Source of the DNA: Lachnospiraceae bacterium
GTDB lineage: Bacteria > Bacillota > Clostridia > Lachnospirales > Lachnospiraceae
Length of the DNA stretch: 64,000 bases
Assembly: GCA_017622845.1 (NCBI GenBank)
Contig: JAGAQJ010000055.1
Coordinates: forward strand, 1-64,000
Reading direction: 5' to 3'
Shown here: piece after piece, positions 1-8,551 of the stretch
How positions within the stretch are numbered: position 1 is the first letter of the stretch
How the letters are laid out: each line of letters starts with the position of its first letter
Translations under genes and position numbers: made by a program
Notes under the pieces: generated by a model
The model's input: the letters and a program-made list of their open reading frames with translations, nothing else
Told to the model about the DNA's origin: nothing
Database searches by the model: none

Positions 1-139
1 AGCGTGAAGCCCCCCTCAAGATGAGATATCCCCCACAGAAGTGGGTAAGACCCCTTGAAGACTACGAGGTAGATAGGGCATGGGTGTAAGTGCAGCAATG
101 CATTAAGCTGAATGCTACTAATCGGTCGAGGGCTTATCC
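1..139 (+). rRNA. 23S ribosomal RNA, 3' end (partial)
   Basis: The first ~139 bases match the conserved 3' end of bacterial 23S rRNA, including the terminal block TACTAATCGGTCGAGGGCTT. The gene starts outside the window. The exact 3' end is approximate. No 5S rRNA gene follows; the next gene about 100 bases on is tRNA-Asn. Confidence 0.93.
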
Positions 140-236
140 TGAGAGGTATGGGTAAGAATGTGAAGAAGATGGAATAACAGGGAATAGGAAAAGATAAGTT
201 TTTGTGTTCGGTTTTGAGGGAACAAGGTTCCAATTT

Positions 237-308
237 TCCTCGATAGCTCAATGGTAGAGCACTCGGCTGTTAACCGAGTTGTTGTAGGTTCGAGCCCTAC
301 TCGGGGAG
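237..308 (+). tRNA. tRNA-Asn (anticodon GTT)
   Basis: A full cloverleaf can be drawn. The acceptor TCCTCGA pairs with TCGGGGA, with G as discriminator. The anticodon arm CTCGG-CTGTTAA-CCGAG gives anticodon GTT, and the T-arm contains GGTTCGAGCCC. CCA is not encoded. It lies about 100 bases behind the 23S rRNA and is probably part of that transcript. Confidence 0.96.
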
Positions 309-585
309 TTTAATATTTTGTAGTTATATATAGAAGCATTTATGTAAGTGAATACATACGTATTCATTTTTTTTGTGTTCTTTTAATTTTTTAAGTAAAT
401 GAAGATATAAAAACTTTGTAAATATTTTAACAAACAAGTTTACCCCATTTAAATTGTCTGATATATTAAGAGAAGGAATGAAGGAACTGTAAAATAGATA
501 TATTATAAGAAGCAAGGGTTGATTCTTATAATCAACATGCATAAAGTAGATAGACTGTACCAATGCTGTGTTTTCAAGCATTTCT
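309..585. other. AT-rich spacer behind the rRNA/tRNA unit
   Basis: This stretch holds no gene I can support. An 85-codon open frame on the minus strand (324-581) has no recognisable domain and an AT-driven, Leu/Ile/Tyr-rich composition, so I left it out. No clear terminator is seen after tRNA-Asn. Confidence 0.5.
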
Positions 586-672
586 GGCGTCGGTGTACAG
601 AGCGATACGGTCAGAAAAGAAAATTGGCGAAATTACATGGTCTGAGGCGTGTTGCCCCTGTACACTGACGCT
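586..672. repeat. Imperfect inverted repeat (palindrome 1 of 3)
   Basis: The left arm GGCGTCGGTGTACAG and right arm CTGTACACTGACGCT can pair with a few mismatches, and pairing continues inward towards TCAGA/TCTGA. It is the first of three palindromes packed between the rRNA/tRNA unit and pepD. No open frame is evident, so it is probably a remnant of a small palindromic element. Confidence 0.6.
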
Positions 673-690
673 GGCGTAAAATTGGTATAG

Positions 691-791
691 CCAGTACAAC
701 GATTTCTAAATAACTCAATCAAATAACTTGCCTATTTTCCCGATTGCACATGGCAAATATTGGTCTGGTTATTTGCGAAACGTTGTACTGG
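691..791. repeat. Imperfect inverted repeat (palindrome 2 of 3)
   Basis: CCAGTACAACGATTTCTAAA at the left pairs with the complement of TTTGCGAAACGTTGTACTGG at the right, giving an imperfect ~25-bp stem around a ~50-base interior. It directly follows palindrome 1. Confidence 0.65.
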
Positions 792-804
792 ATAATTTGC
801 AGTT

Positions 805-875
805 CACTACGCACTTGCTGCGGAGTGAGAGAGACTGGATTACGTCAAGCATCAAGTCACCACGAAGTTATAAAA
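805..875 (+). repeat. Degraded copy of the CACTACGCACTTGCTGCGG repeat
   Basis: CACTACGCACTTGCTGCGG plus the following AGTG, and further on GCATCAAGTCACCACGAAG, are shared with fuller copies at 40730-40863 and, reversed, at 58845-58964. This copy lacks recognisable terminal inverted repeats and ends about 40 bases before pepD. Confidence 0.65.
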
Positions 876-911
876 CAGCTTGTAAATTATTATGTAAAGA
901 GGTAAATAGAT

Positions 912-2360
912 ATGAGAGTATTGGAGAATTTGGAACCCAAAAAGGTTTATTACTATTTTGAGGAGATATGCAATATACCTCATGGTTCGGGAAATCTTGA
1001 CAAAATCAGCAGTTATCTGGCTAAGTTTGCAGAGGATAGAGGATTGTTTTATATCAGAGACGCCAGCAATAATGTAATTATTATTAAGGAGGCTGCGCAG
1101 GGCTACGAGACAGTTGAACCTATTATCCTGCAAGGACATATGGATATGGTTGCAGTAAAAAAGAGCGATTGTGATATTGATTTGAAGAACGACCCGCTTA
1201 GATTAAAAATAGATGGCGATGATATCTATGCTGAGGGTACTAGCCTTGGCGGAGATGATGGAATCGCAGTTGCATATATATTGGCAATACTTGATTCTGA
1301 TGATATTGCGCATCCGCGGATTGAAGCTGTGATAACGACTGATGAAGAAGTCGGAATGGAAGGTGCTGCAGCGATTGACTTGTCTATGTTAAAGGCAAAG
1401 CGCATGCTCAATATAGATTCAGAAGAGGAAGGAATCCTTCTTACAAGCTGTGCCGGAGGTATGAGAACAGACTGCCATATACCGATAAAAACAGAAGAAC
1501 GTCAAAGTGGAATATTGATGGATGTTACTGTGGGAGGACTATTAGGAGGTCATTCCGGTACAGAGATTCATAAGGAGCATGCAAATGCAATTAAACTTTT
1601 GGGAATAACATTACAGCGGATATTGAAAAAAGTTCCATTTAGATTAGTGACAATTAATGGCGGTGAGAAGGACAACGCGATTCCACGTGAGGCGTCTGCT
1701 GTGATATGGATTGCGCAGGAGCAAAAAGAAGCTTTTGTGAGTGAACTTACTCAAATCGAAGCGGCAGAAAAGAACGAGAACAAGTCAAAAGAAAAGCAGT
1801 TATTTATCAAAGCGTCTGAATCAGACAGTCAAATTGCAGCAGTTTTTGACAGGGATAGTACAGATAGGGTTCTTGCATTTTTGGTGCTTTTGCCCAATGG
1901 TGTTATGGCAATGAGCGCAGACATTGACGGATTGGTTGAAACTTCATCAAATGTCGGTATATTAAAGACAGATACCGTCGAGGTGGTTGCAAGCAGTGCG
2001 ATCAGAAGTGCTATAGAAACGGCAAAGCATAAGGTAAATTTGCAGATTGACACGCTTGCAAAGGCTTTTGGAGGTTATATTGAGACTCATGGTGAGTATC
2101 CCGGCTGGCAGTTCAATCCTGACTCAAAGCTGCGGGCTGATATGGTAAGGATATATAAAGAAATGTATGGAAAAGACGTGAAGGTCGAGGCACTGCATGC
2201 AGGGCTTGAGTGCGGCATTATGATAGCAAAGATTCCCGGACTGGATTGCGTTTCCTTTGGACCGGATATTTTTGATATTCATACAACAGAAGAACGGTTG
2301 AGTATATCTTCAACATCAAGAATGTGGGAGTATTTGCTTGAGATTCTGAGACAGAAATAG
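912..2360 (+). CDS. pepD: Aminoacyl-histidine dipeptidase (PepD, M20 family)
   Basis: A 482-residue cytosolic di-zinc dipeptidase that hydrolyses Xaa-His and other dipeptides. It carries the M20 metal-site motifs: GHMDMV (residues 75-80, metal ligands H76 and D78), SLGGDDGIA (111-119) and TDEEVGM (143-149), then a late LHAGLECG block and a SFGPDIFDIHT C-terminal signature. Length fits the PepD subfamily (~480-490 aa). The ATG at 912 is preceded by GAGG about 9 bases upstream. It stands alone, 45 bases before hflK, and could be read together with it. There is no signal peptide. Family assignment is firm; the exact dipeptide range is inferred. Confidence 0.95.
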   Translation: MRVLENLEPKKVYYYFEEICNIPHGSGNLDKISSYLAKFAEDRGLFYIRDASNNVIIIKEAAQGYETVEPIILQGHMDMVAVKKSDCDIDLKNDPLRLKIDGDDIYAEGTSLGGDDGIAVAYILAILDSDDIAHPRIEAVITTDEEVGMEGAAAIDLSMLKAKRMLNIDSEEEGILLTSCAGGMRTDCHIPIKTEERQSGILMDVTVGGLLGGHSGTEIHKEHANAIKLLGITLQRILKKVPFRLVTINGGEKDNAIPREASAVIWIAQEQKEAFVSELTQIEAAEKNENKSKEKQLFIKASESDSQIAAVFDRDSTDRVLAFLVLLPNGVMAMSADIDGLVETSSNVGILKTDTVEVVASSAIRSAIETAKHKVNLQIDTLAKAFGGYIETHGEYPGWQFNPDSKLRADMVRIYKEMYGKDVKVEALHAGLECGIMIAKIPGLDCVSFGPDIFDIHTTEERLSISSTSRMWEYLLEILRQK

Positions 2361-2404
2361 ATTTTACACAGATAAAATGTAAGAACACAAAAGGAGAAGG
2401 TAAG

Positions 2405-3451
2405 ATGACAGCGAATTTTAGAGAATTTAATCCGGGAAATGCTTCACAAAATGAAAGTAGTAATAAAGAAAGCAAATCCCCTAAAAAAATAGTTGGAATC
2501 ATTGCCGCTGTATTGATATTGGCAGTGTTAGCATTTGAGTCGGTTTATTCTATCGGAGAGCAGGAGCAGGGAGTGGTTACAACCTTTGGGCACGCGGGAA
2601 ATGTGGTGACATCAGGATTGCATTTTAAGATTCCGTTTGTACAGAAGGTAACAAAGGTGAATACAACCATTTTAGGATTTCCGATTGGCTATCGGATGAG
2701 TGAGGAGGAAGCAATTAGTCAGGAACAGATAGATGATGAGTCGCTGATGATTACATCGGATTTCAACTTTGTAAATGTAGATTTCTATGTGGAATACAAG
2801 GTTTCCGACCCTATAAAATATTTGTATCATTCTCAGCAGCCCAAGGAAATACTCAAAAATATTGCACAGTCTTGTATCAGAAATATTATAAGCAACTATG
2901 CCGTCGATGATGTAATTACAACAGGAAAGAGTAAGATACAGGCAGAAATAAAGGAAATGATTATTGAGAAGCTTGAGGAACAAGACATTGGATTAATGCT
3001 TGTAAATATATCCATGCAGGATGCAGAACCGCCTACAGAGGAGGTAATCGAGGCATTCAAAGCCGTAGAGACTGCAAAGCAGGGTAAGGAGACTGCTATT
3101 AACAATGCCAATAAGTATAGGAATGAAAAGATTCCGGAGGCAAGTGCAAAGGCTGACCAGATTATTCAGGCTGCAGAAGCAGCAAAGCAGGAAAGAGTGA
3201 ATGAGGGCATAGCACAGGCAGCAAGATTTAATGAAATGTATGCAGAATATGAAAAGAATCCTGTACTCACAAAACAGAGAATGTTCTATGAGACAATGGA
3301 GGAGGTTCTTCCGGGAGTAAAGCTGATTATAGATGATGGAAGCGGTGATTTGAACAAAACCTTGTATCTTGATGAGCTCCGTCTGGAAGATATTACAGGC
3401 AGCAACTCGAAATCGTCTGTAGAAACTGCAGATACACAGGAGGAAGAATGA
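2405..3451 (+). CDS. hflK: FtsH protease modulator HflK
   Basis: A 348-residue membrane-anchored SPFH/band-7 protein. A short cytosolic N-terminus is followed by one transmembrane segment (about residues 29-50), the SPFH domain (GVVTTFGHAGNVVTSGLHFK), an Ala/Glu/Lys-rich coiled coil (about 215-285) and a polar tail. HflK and HflC form the ring that surrounds the FtsH protease in other bacteria; no ftsH lies in this window. AAGGAG stands about 9 bases before the ATG. The stop codon and the hflC start are separated by one base, so the two are certainly co-translated. Confidence 0.93.
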   Translation: MTANFREFNPGNASQNESSNKESKSPKKIVGIIAAVLILAVLAFESVYSIGEQEQGVVTTFGHAGNVVTSGLHFKIPFVQKVTKVNTTILGFPIGYRMSEEEAISQEQIDDESLMITSDFNFVNVDFYVEYKVSDPIKYLYHSQQPKEILKNIAQSCIRNIISNYAVDDVITTGKSKIQAEIKEMIIEKLEEQDIGLMLVNISMQDAEPPTEEVIEAFKAVETAKQGKETAINNANKYRNEKIPEASAKADQIIQAAEAAKQERVNEGIAQAARFNEMYAEYEKNPVLTKQRMFYETMEEVLPGVKLIIDDGSGDLNKTLYLDELRLEDITGSNSKSSVETADTQEEE

Positions 3452-3452
3452 T

Positions 3453-4322
3453 ATGAAGAAGAAGATTGGCAGTGTATTGGGACTGATTATCGTTGCCGCA
3501 GCAGTAGTGATACTGGCAAATTCTGCTTTTGTGATAAAGGAAAACCAATATGGTCTGGTACGTCAATTTGGAAAGATAGAGCGCGTTATATCGGATTCAG
3601 GACTGTATTTTAAGATACCGTTTATACAGGAAAAGGATACGGTTACGAAGGAACTTTTGCTGTATGATATAGCAAAGTCAGATGTCATTACGCAGGATAA
3701 GAAATCAATGATTGTGGACAGCTTTGTTTTGTGGCGTGTTACGGACCCCAAGGTATTTGCACAGACTTTAAATACCTCTGAGCAGAATGCAGAGGGCAGA
3801 ATTAATGTAGCCGTATACAATTCCATCAAAAATGTAATCAGCAGCATGACACAGTCGGATATTATTGCAGCGAGAGGTCAAAAGCTGACAAGCTTGATTG
3901 TGGAGAATGTTACAGGAATCAATCAGTATGGCATAGAGATTACCTCTGTTGAGATTAAGCTTCTTGATTTGCCGGAAGACAATAAAAATGCTGTGTTTGA
4001 GCGAATGATATCTGAGCGTGAGAACATTGCAGCTACATATACGGCAGAGGGAAATGCCGATGCACAGAAAATTAAGAATACAACAGATAGGGAAACGGCA
4101 GTGATGATTTCAGAAGCGGAAAAATCAGCTGAGATTTTAAAGGCGGAAGGTGAGGCAGAGTACATGAAGGAGATTGCTGCTGCCTATGATGGTGAGATGA
4201 AGGCTGACTTCTACAGCTTTACCAGGAGCTTAGATGCGCTTAAAAATTCTGTTCAAGGCGGCAATAAAACAGTTATTTTGGATAAGGATTCGCCTATCAC
4301 ACAAATTTTTTATAATCATTAA
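3453..4322 (+). CDS. hflC: FtsH protease modulator HflC
   Basis: A 289-residue partner of HflK with an N-terminal membrane anchor (about residues 5-25), SPFH domain (NQYGLVRQFGKIERVISDSG) and Ala/Glu-rich helical region (about 190-245). It starts one base after hflK. The heteromer is expected to sit in the cytoplasmic membrane and regulate membrane-protein turnover by FtsH. An inverted repeat follows the stop. Confidence 0.93.
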   Translation: MKKKIGSVLGLIIVAAAVVILANSAFVIKENQYGLVRQFGKIERVISDSGLYFKIPFIQEKDTVTKELLLYDIAKSDVITQDKKSMIVDSFVLWRVTDPKVFAQTLNTSEQNAEGRINVAVYNSIKNVISSMTQSDIIAARGQKLTSLIVENVTGINQYGIEITSVEIKLLDLPEDNKNAVFERMISERENIAATYTAEGNADAQKIKNTTDRETAVMISEAEKSAEILKAEGEAEYMKEIAAAYDGEMKADFYSFTRSLDALKNSVQGGNKTVILDKDSPITQIFYNH

Positions 4323-4336
4323 TTGGTACAAATATA

Positions 4337-4364
4337 CCTCAAATGGCTGAAAAACCATTTGAGG
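4337..4364. terminator. Bidirectional hairpin between hflC and the DUF378 gene
   Basis: CCTCAAATGG and CCATTTGAGG form a perfect 10-bp stem around an 8-base loop, between two convergent genes. The downstream tracts are only weakly T-rich on both strands, so termination strength is uncertain. Confidence 0.65.
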
Positions 4365-4371
4365 CATATTG

Positions 4372-4587
4372 TTACGCTTCTGCTGAAGAGTCACCAAGTC
4401 TCATGTAGAAGCATATAAGATATAGACCGCAGATTCCAACCAGGGCATAAATAATTCTGGAGAACCAGGTCATGCTGCCAAAGATAGCAGCCACGAGATT
4501 AAAATCAAAGAAACCAATTAATCCCCAATTTACTGCACCAATGATTGCGATGGTCAATGCGATGCCATCTATAAATTTATTACCCAT
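4372..4587 (-). CDS. DUF378 small membrane protein
   Basis: A 71-residue protein with two predicted transmembrane helices (about residues 8-28 and 43-63) and the DUF378 signature IGAVNWGLIGFF. The biochemical role of the family is unknown. I chose the ATG at 4587 because AAGGAGG lies just upstream; a TTG 18 bases earlier would place the ribosome site inside the gene. It converges on hflC. Confidence 0.85.
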   Translation of the reverse strand: MGNKFIDGIALTIAIIGAVNWGLIGFFDFNLVAAIFGSMTWFSRIIYALVGICGLYLICFYMRLGDSSAEA

Positions 4588-4983
4588 ATTTTCGCCTCCT
4601 TGCAATTAATATTTACATAAATAAAAAAATTATACATAAAAAAGCTTAAATTTATTGTCACTTTTTCTCAATAAATCAAGACGAAAATAGTAGAATAATA
4701 TAATTATTTCATAAAGTTTATGTAAATAAATTGAAATGTAGGAATTTATGTGGTATTCTATTGATGCATGAAATTTTGCATTATTTCTGCATCTGTATTT
4801 AATACATTGTTTATTCGTTACAGTTCAGCCTATAGGGGAATACCTGCCGCGAACCTTGTAAGAGGGCGCAGAGGTTGAGAAGGCGCAAGCTGCTGCAAAG
4901 TGATGCTGTATGCTTATGTCTTATAACAGAAAGTCATAAGGCGGAGCTGTCAGGCTATACAGATGGAAGAGGAGGAGTGCATT
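4588..4983. other. Intergenic region between divergent small genes
   Basis: The left half is AT-rich and probably holds promoters for the DUF378 gene. From about 4818 there is a single GTTACAGTTCAGCCTATA motif resembling the termini of the palindromic elements elsewhere in the window. A purine-rich stretch with potential local stems follows (4850-4960). I could not match it to any riboswitch class. Confidence 0.4.
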
Positions 4984-5634
4984 ATGAAGGTTGCTGGTAG
5001 TTTAAAATGTAAAAATGCATCCAAAGCAAATGGCAGGACAATAGCAGAGAAAAAGACAGAATCAAAGAACATGGTTTTGGGGCAAATAAAATTAGAGGAT
5101 TTAGAGCAGGAGAGGTTAGAAGTGAGAAAATCAGTAGAAAAGAAAACATCATCAAAGAAACCGGTAGAAAAGAAATTGGTAAATGCAGCAGCAGTTGAAA
5201 CAAAGGCAGAAGAAACTGTAGTTGAGGCAGCTGAGACTGTAGCTGAGGTTAAGACAGAAGAAACAGCAGCAGTTGAGACCAAGACAGAGGCAGCAGAAGT
5301 TGAGACTCCGGCAGAAGAAGCAGTTGAGGCCAAAAAGGAAACAAAGTCCGCAGGCAGACCTGCAAAGACAGCAGCAAAGAAGGAAACAAAAGAAACAAAG
5401 GAAACCAAAACAACAAAGGTAGCAAAGACAGTAACTTCTGAGAAGGTTGTTCTGCAGATTGGCGGAAGAGCAGACTTATCTATGGATAGTCTGGTTGAGC
5501 GGGTAAAGGCTGCATATGTTGCAGAAGGCCATAAGGCAGATGCAATTAAGAATATTGAAGTGTATATTAAGCTTGAGGAGAATATGGCATATTATGTAAT
5601 TGATGGATATGCTTCTGGTATCAGCTTGTATTAA
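4984..5634 (+). CDS. DUF6465 family protein with Ala/Glu/Lys-rich linker
   Basis: A 216-residue protein in two parts. Residues ~1-150 are low-complexity, made of Ala, Glu, Lys, Thr and Val with repeated AAETVAEVKTEETAAVETK-like units, as in disordered or histone-H1-like tails. Residues ~155-216 form a compact domain (VLQIGGRADLSMDSLVERV ... YVIDGYASGISLY) typical of DUF6465, found in Lachnospiraceae. Function is unknown. I preferred the ATG at 4984 because GAGGAGG stands ~8 bases upstream; an in-frame ATG 21 bases earlier has no site. A strong terminator follows. Confidence 0.8.
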   Translation: MKVAGSLKCKNASKANGRTIAEKKTESKNMVLGQIKLEDLEQERLEVRKSVEKKTSSKKPVEKKLVNAAAVETKAEETVVEAAETVAEVKTEETAAVETKTEAAEVETPAEEAVEAKKETKSAGRPAKTAAKKETKETKETKTTKVAKTVTSEKVVLQIGGRADLSMDSLVERVKAAYVAEGHKADAIKNIEVYIKLEENMAYYVIDGYASGISLY

Positions 5635-5672
5635 TTCGTTTATTTTAGAACGACATTTCACTGTGACAGACT

Positions 5673-5712
5673 AAGCCTCAGATATCAGCCGATAGATACC
5701 TGAGGCTTTTAA
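5673..5712 (+). terminator. Rho-independent terminator after the DUF6465 gene
   Basis: AAGCCTCAG pairs with CTGAGGCTT, and the 3' arm runs into TTTT followed by AATTT. It lies 40 bases downstream of the stop codon. Confidence 0.85.
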
Positions 5713-5715
5713 TTT

Positions 5716-5821
5716 AACTGTTAATTTTGGAAAATCAACCATACAGAAATGATTGTGGCGCGCTTGTGGGAGCTTGTCCGCTAAGGGCATATTGCACTGC
5801 TGCTTCTATAGAGCGGAGCTT
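5716..5821. repeat. Degraded copy of the 123-bp element at 8715-8837
   Basis: AACCATACAGAAATGATTGT, GGGAGCTTG and TTCTATAG match, in the same order, the reverse complement of the element at 8715-8837. No clean terminal repeats are left. The copy ends at the stop codon of the small minus-strand gene. Confidence 0.5.
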
Positions 5822-6028
5822 TTATGGTTCGATATCACGGGAAAAAATAATATGAAGACTATCGAGCTCTTCTTTTGTGATATTTGTAAACTGATCTAAG
5901 ATAATATCAATATTGCTCCCTTTTGCATTGCAGAGCAGGTATATTACATCAGTAAGCTGCGATACAATATCTTTCATACGCATAGTATCGATTTTTTCAT
6001 GTTTTGTTGTATTTTTCGTTGAATTCAT
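5822..6028 (-). CDS. Small hypothetical protein
   Basis: An open frame of 68 residues from the ATG at 6028, with GGGG about 9 bases upstream. The sequence (MKDIVSQLTDVIYLLC ... ILDQFTNITKEELDSLHIIF) is predicted helical, charged and without signal peptide or membrane segment. I recognise no family. Coding character is reasonable, but its small size and weak ribosome site leave doubt. Confidence 0.45.
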   Translation of the reverse strand: MNSTKNTTKHEKIDTMRMKDIVSQLTDVIYLLCNAKGSNIDIILDQFTNITKEELDSLHIIFSRDIEP

Positions 6029-6172
6029 AATAGTAACCCCATTGCATTTTATTAATAATAAACATAGCACAATATAATGCAGTTGTCAAAAACTAAAAGC
6101 GTAATTGTTTTGTATAACCATTATCATACATTTACTATCGAATATAAAAGGTAAAGAAAAGCCGGATATAAT

Positions 6173-6379
6173 TTATATTGTCAGTCCTAAATAATTATCA
6201 AACGCTTCTGAGTAGATTTTTCCATAACACTCTGTTGATATTTTGCCTGAACGATAGAGCGCATAGGCTTCTCGGCAGGCCTCCTTCAGTTCCGGGGAAT
6301 TTCCGTACAGTTCACCGATTCTGTGTACCCTTTCGATTAATTCACATTCTAATACACTATATCTTTCAAAAGATTTCAT
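6173..6379 (-). CDS. Small hypothetical protein
   Basis: A 68-residue open frame beginning MKSFERYSVLECELIERV, with AAGGG about 10 bases before the ATG. It is acidic and helical, has no membrane segment, and matches no family I know. It is read in the same direction as the 5822-6028 gene and 145 bases upstream of it, so the two could share a transcript. Confidence 0.5.
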   Translation of the reverse strand: MKSFERYSVLECELIERVHRIGELYGNSPELKEACREAYALYRSGKISTECYGKIYSEAFDNYLGLTI

Positions 6380-6761
6380 TTTCAGACATTTCCCTTCCGT
6401 ACAATTCAGATGAAAATGATTGCTGTAGTCTATATGGCTGCATTGCCGCTATATTGTAAAGCGTAGCATAAAAAATTTTCAGAATCAATAATGAAACGGC
6501 AATTTGCAAAGAAAAGGCTGGCTGGCGGTTACCGGTTACCGTCCGCTTGTCGTCAAGGCAGAGGGAATTGTGTGCTAAAATACAGTTGGGTGTGAACAGT
6601 AGCGCAATCCAACAAACATTCCGCTCTCGCCGAGGGCCGAACTGTTACGAGGTATCCGAAAAAATGACATAAATTCTTGACTTTAAGAGATAATGTCGGT
6701 AGGATTATTTTAAAAGGATTGTTGCAAAGTTACATATTGCGGCAGGAAAGGAAAGGTAAAA
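6380..6761. other. Intergenic region upstream of the pyrophosphatase gene
   Basis: It contains a GGTTACCGGTTACC doublet near 6537, a lone GAACTGTTAC motif near 6642 resembling the ends of the palindromic elements, and a promoter at 6677-6705. No coding frame is convincing. Confidence 0.4.
6677..6705 (+). promoter_or_regulatory. Sigma-70 promoter for the pyrophosphatase gene
   Basis: TTGACT and TAGGAT separated by 17 bases, about 55 bases before the start codon. The -10 box is off-consensus, so this is a moderate prediction. Confidence 0.5.
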
Positions 6762-8429
6762 ATGGACAATTCAGAGTTAACGAAGAGACCAGTGTACATT
6801 GTTGGTCATAAAAATCCGGATACTGATTCCATATGCTCTGCGATTGCATATGCATATCTGAAAAATGAGTGTGATAAGACCTGCAGGTATATTCCTGCAA
6901 GAGCAGGACAGGTCAATCAGGAGACGCAGTATGTGTTGAATGCTTTTCATGCAGAGCCTCCAATTTATCTTCATGATGTGATGACGGATGCCAGAGATAT
7001 TGATATGAATGATGTGGAGGGCGTTACAGAGGACGTATCGCTCAAAAAAGCATGGCATCTGATGAGAGACAGGGGAGATGTTACAGTGCCTGTCATTGCT
7101 CAGGAAAAGCTTACGGGAATTATTACAATTGGAGATATTGCCAATGCCTATATGGATGTGTACGATAATGGCATCTTGTCGCGTGCGAAGACTTCCTATA
7201 AAAATATCCTGGAAACGCTTGATGCGCAGATGCTTGTAGGAGATGAAAACGGATATTTTGAGAGCGGAGAGGTTGTGATAGCAACGGCAAATCCGGATGT
7301 CCTTGAAGACTATATCCATTCCGGGGATATGGTTATACTGGGAAACCGGTATGAGACGCAGCTCTGTGCGATTGAGATGGGAGCGGCATGTGTGATTGTT
7401 ACCATGGGGGCAAAGATTTCAAAGACAATACAAATCTTTGCCAAGGAACACAATTGTATTCTTATCAATACGCCATATGATACTGCAACCGTGGCAAGGC
7501 TAATCAATCAAAGTATGCCTATCGGGTATTTCATGAGAAGGGATAAGCTCACAACCTTTAAGATAACGGATAAAACTGAGGATATCAGAGCTATTATGAA
7601 AAAGAAAAGATATCATGATTTTCCTGTGCTTGATGAGGAGGACCGGTATGTCGGCATGATTTCGCGCCGTACCTTGCTGAACCTGCGGAAGAAGCAGTTG
7701 ATTCTTGTCGATCACAATGAGCTTTCCCAGACAGTTGATGGGATAGAATTTGCAGATATTCTGGAGATTATTGACCATCATAGAATTGGCACGCTTGAAA
7801 CGGTTTCTCCGGTTTTCTTCAGAAATCAGCCGCTTGGCTGTACAGCTACGATTATCTATCAGATGTATCAGGAAAAGGAGATTGAGATTCCGAAAAATAT
7901 TGCAGGACTGATGATGTCTGCCATTATTTCAGATACGCTGATGTTTCATTCACCGACAGTTACGGAGATTGACAAGGCAGCAGCACAAAAGCTGTCTGAA
8001 ATCTGTGGAATTGAGATTGAAGAATTTGCGATTGACATGTTCGGTGCCGGAAGCAATCTCAGCGATAAGGAAGCAGATGAGATATTTAAGCAGGATTACA
8101 AAAATTTTTCTGTGAATGGCTTTGATTTTGGCGTAGGACAGATTAATTCTATGAACAGCATAGAGCTTGAGGAGATAAAGGAGAAGATTGAGCCGTATGT
8201 CAGGGAGCATCTGCCTGAATTGCCTGTAGACATGTGCTTTTTCATGCTTACGAATATTGTTTATGAAAAGACGGAACTGTTATGCTTTGGCGACAGGGCT
8301 GAGGAGCTTGTGAGAGAAGCATTCAGGCTTCCTAAAAACCAGAAAAAATTTGAACTCAAAAATCTTGTCTCAAGAAAGAAGCAGCTGATTCCGGCGTTTG
8401 TTTCAATACTGCAGCAGTGGGAGAAATAG
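6762..8429 (+). CDS. ppaC: Manganese-dependent inorganic pyrophosphatase with CBS and DRTGG domains
   Basis: A 555-residue family II pyrophosphatase. The DHH catalytic domain is split: residues 1-~65 carry VGHKNPDTDSI (H16, D20, D22), then comes a regulatory insert with CBS (about 70-125), DRTGG-like (about 135-250) and CBS (about 250-310) domains, and the DHH domain resumes with VDHNE (~315) and DHHRIG (~337). The DHHA2 substrate-binding domain fills the C-terminus. In characterised CBS-PPases adenine nucleotides bind the CBS pair and set activity; that regulation is inferred here. AGGAAAGG precedes the ATG. It is a single gene ended by strong hairpins. Confidence 0.92.
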   Translation: MDNSELTKRPVYIVGHKNPDTDSICSAIAYAYLKNECDKTCRYIPARAGQVNQETQYVLNAFHAEPPIYLHDVMTDARDIDMNDVEGVTEDVSLKKAWHLMRDRGDVTVPVIAQEKLTGIITIGDIANAYMDVYDNGILSRAKTSYKNILETLDAQMLVGDENGYFESGEVVIATANPDVLEDYIHSGDMVILGNRYETQLCAIEMGAACVIVTMGAKISKTIQIFAKEHNCILINTPYDTATVARLINQSMPIGYFMRRDKLTTFKITDKTEDIRAIMKKKRYHDFPVLDEEDRYVGMISRRTLLNLRKKQLILVDHNELSQTVDGIEFADILEIIDHHRIGTLETVSPVFFRNQPLGCTATIIYQMYQEKEIEIPKNIAGLMMSAIISDTLMFHSPTVTEIDKAAAQKLSEICGIEIEEFAIDMFGAGSNLSDKEADEIFKQDYKNFSVNGFDFGVGQINSMNSIELEEIKEKIEPYVREHLPELPVDMCFFMLTNIVYEKTELLCFGDRAEELVREAFRLPKNQKKFELKNLVSRKKQLIPAFVSILQQWEK

Positions 8430-8455
8430 CGTCGGCAGTTTTATTGCAGCAATTA

Positions 8456-8508
8456 GCATCCGGACACCCGTCAGCGCTGCTGACAATTTTCCCTGAGTGC
8501 CCGGATGC
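8456..8508 (+). terminator. Large hairpin downstream of ppaC
   Basis: GCATCCGGACAC pairs with GTGCCCGGATGC (one wobble), and the loop contains the inner palindrome GTCAGCGCTGCTGAC. There is no immediate T-run, so it may act together with the following palindrome. Confidence 0.55.
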
Positions 8509-8512
8509 ATCT

Positions 8513-8548
8513 AAAAAAACATCATAGAATATTCTATGATGTTTTTTA
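8513..8548. terminator. Bidirectional terminator between ppaC and tRNA-Pro
   Basis: A nearly perfect palindrome, AAAAAACATCATAGAATA followed by its complement ending in GATGTTTTTT. A- and T-runs on either flank make it a terminator for ppaC on the plus strand and tRNA-Pro on the minus strand. Confidence 0.9.
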
Positions 8549-8551
8549 GAA

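Noticed and set aside
324-581. 85-codon minus-strand frame after tRNA-Asn
   Set aside because: AT-rich composition, no ribosome site of note, no domain; it looks like chance in an AT-rich spacer.
4606-4983. Possible riboswitch ahead of the DUF6465 gene
   Set aside because: Purine-rich with some pairing, but it matches no class I can recall, and no terminator or sequestrator stem could be drawn.
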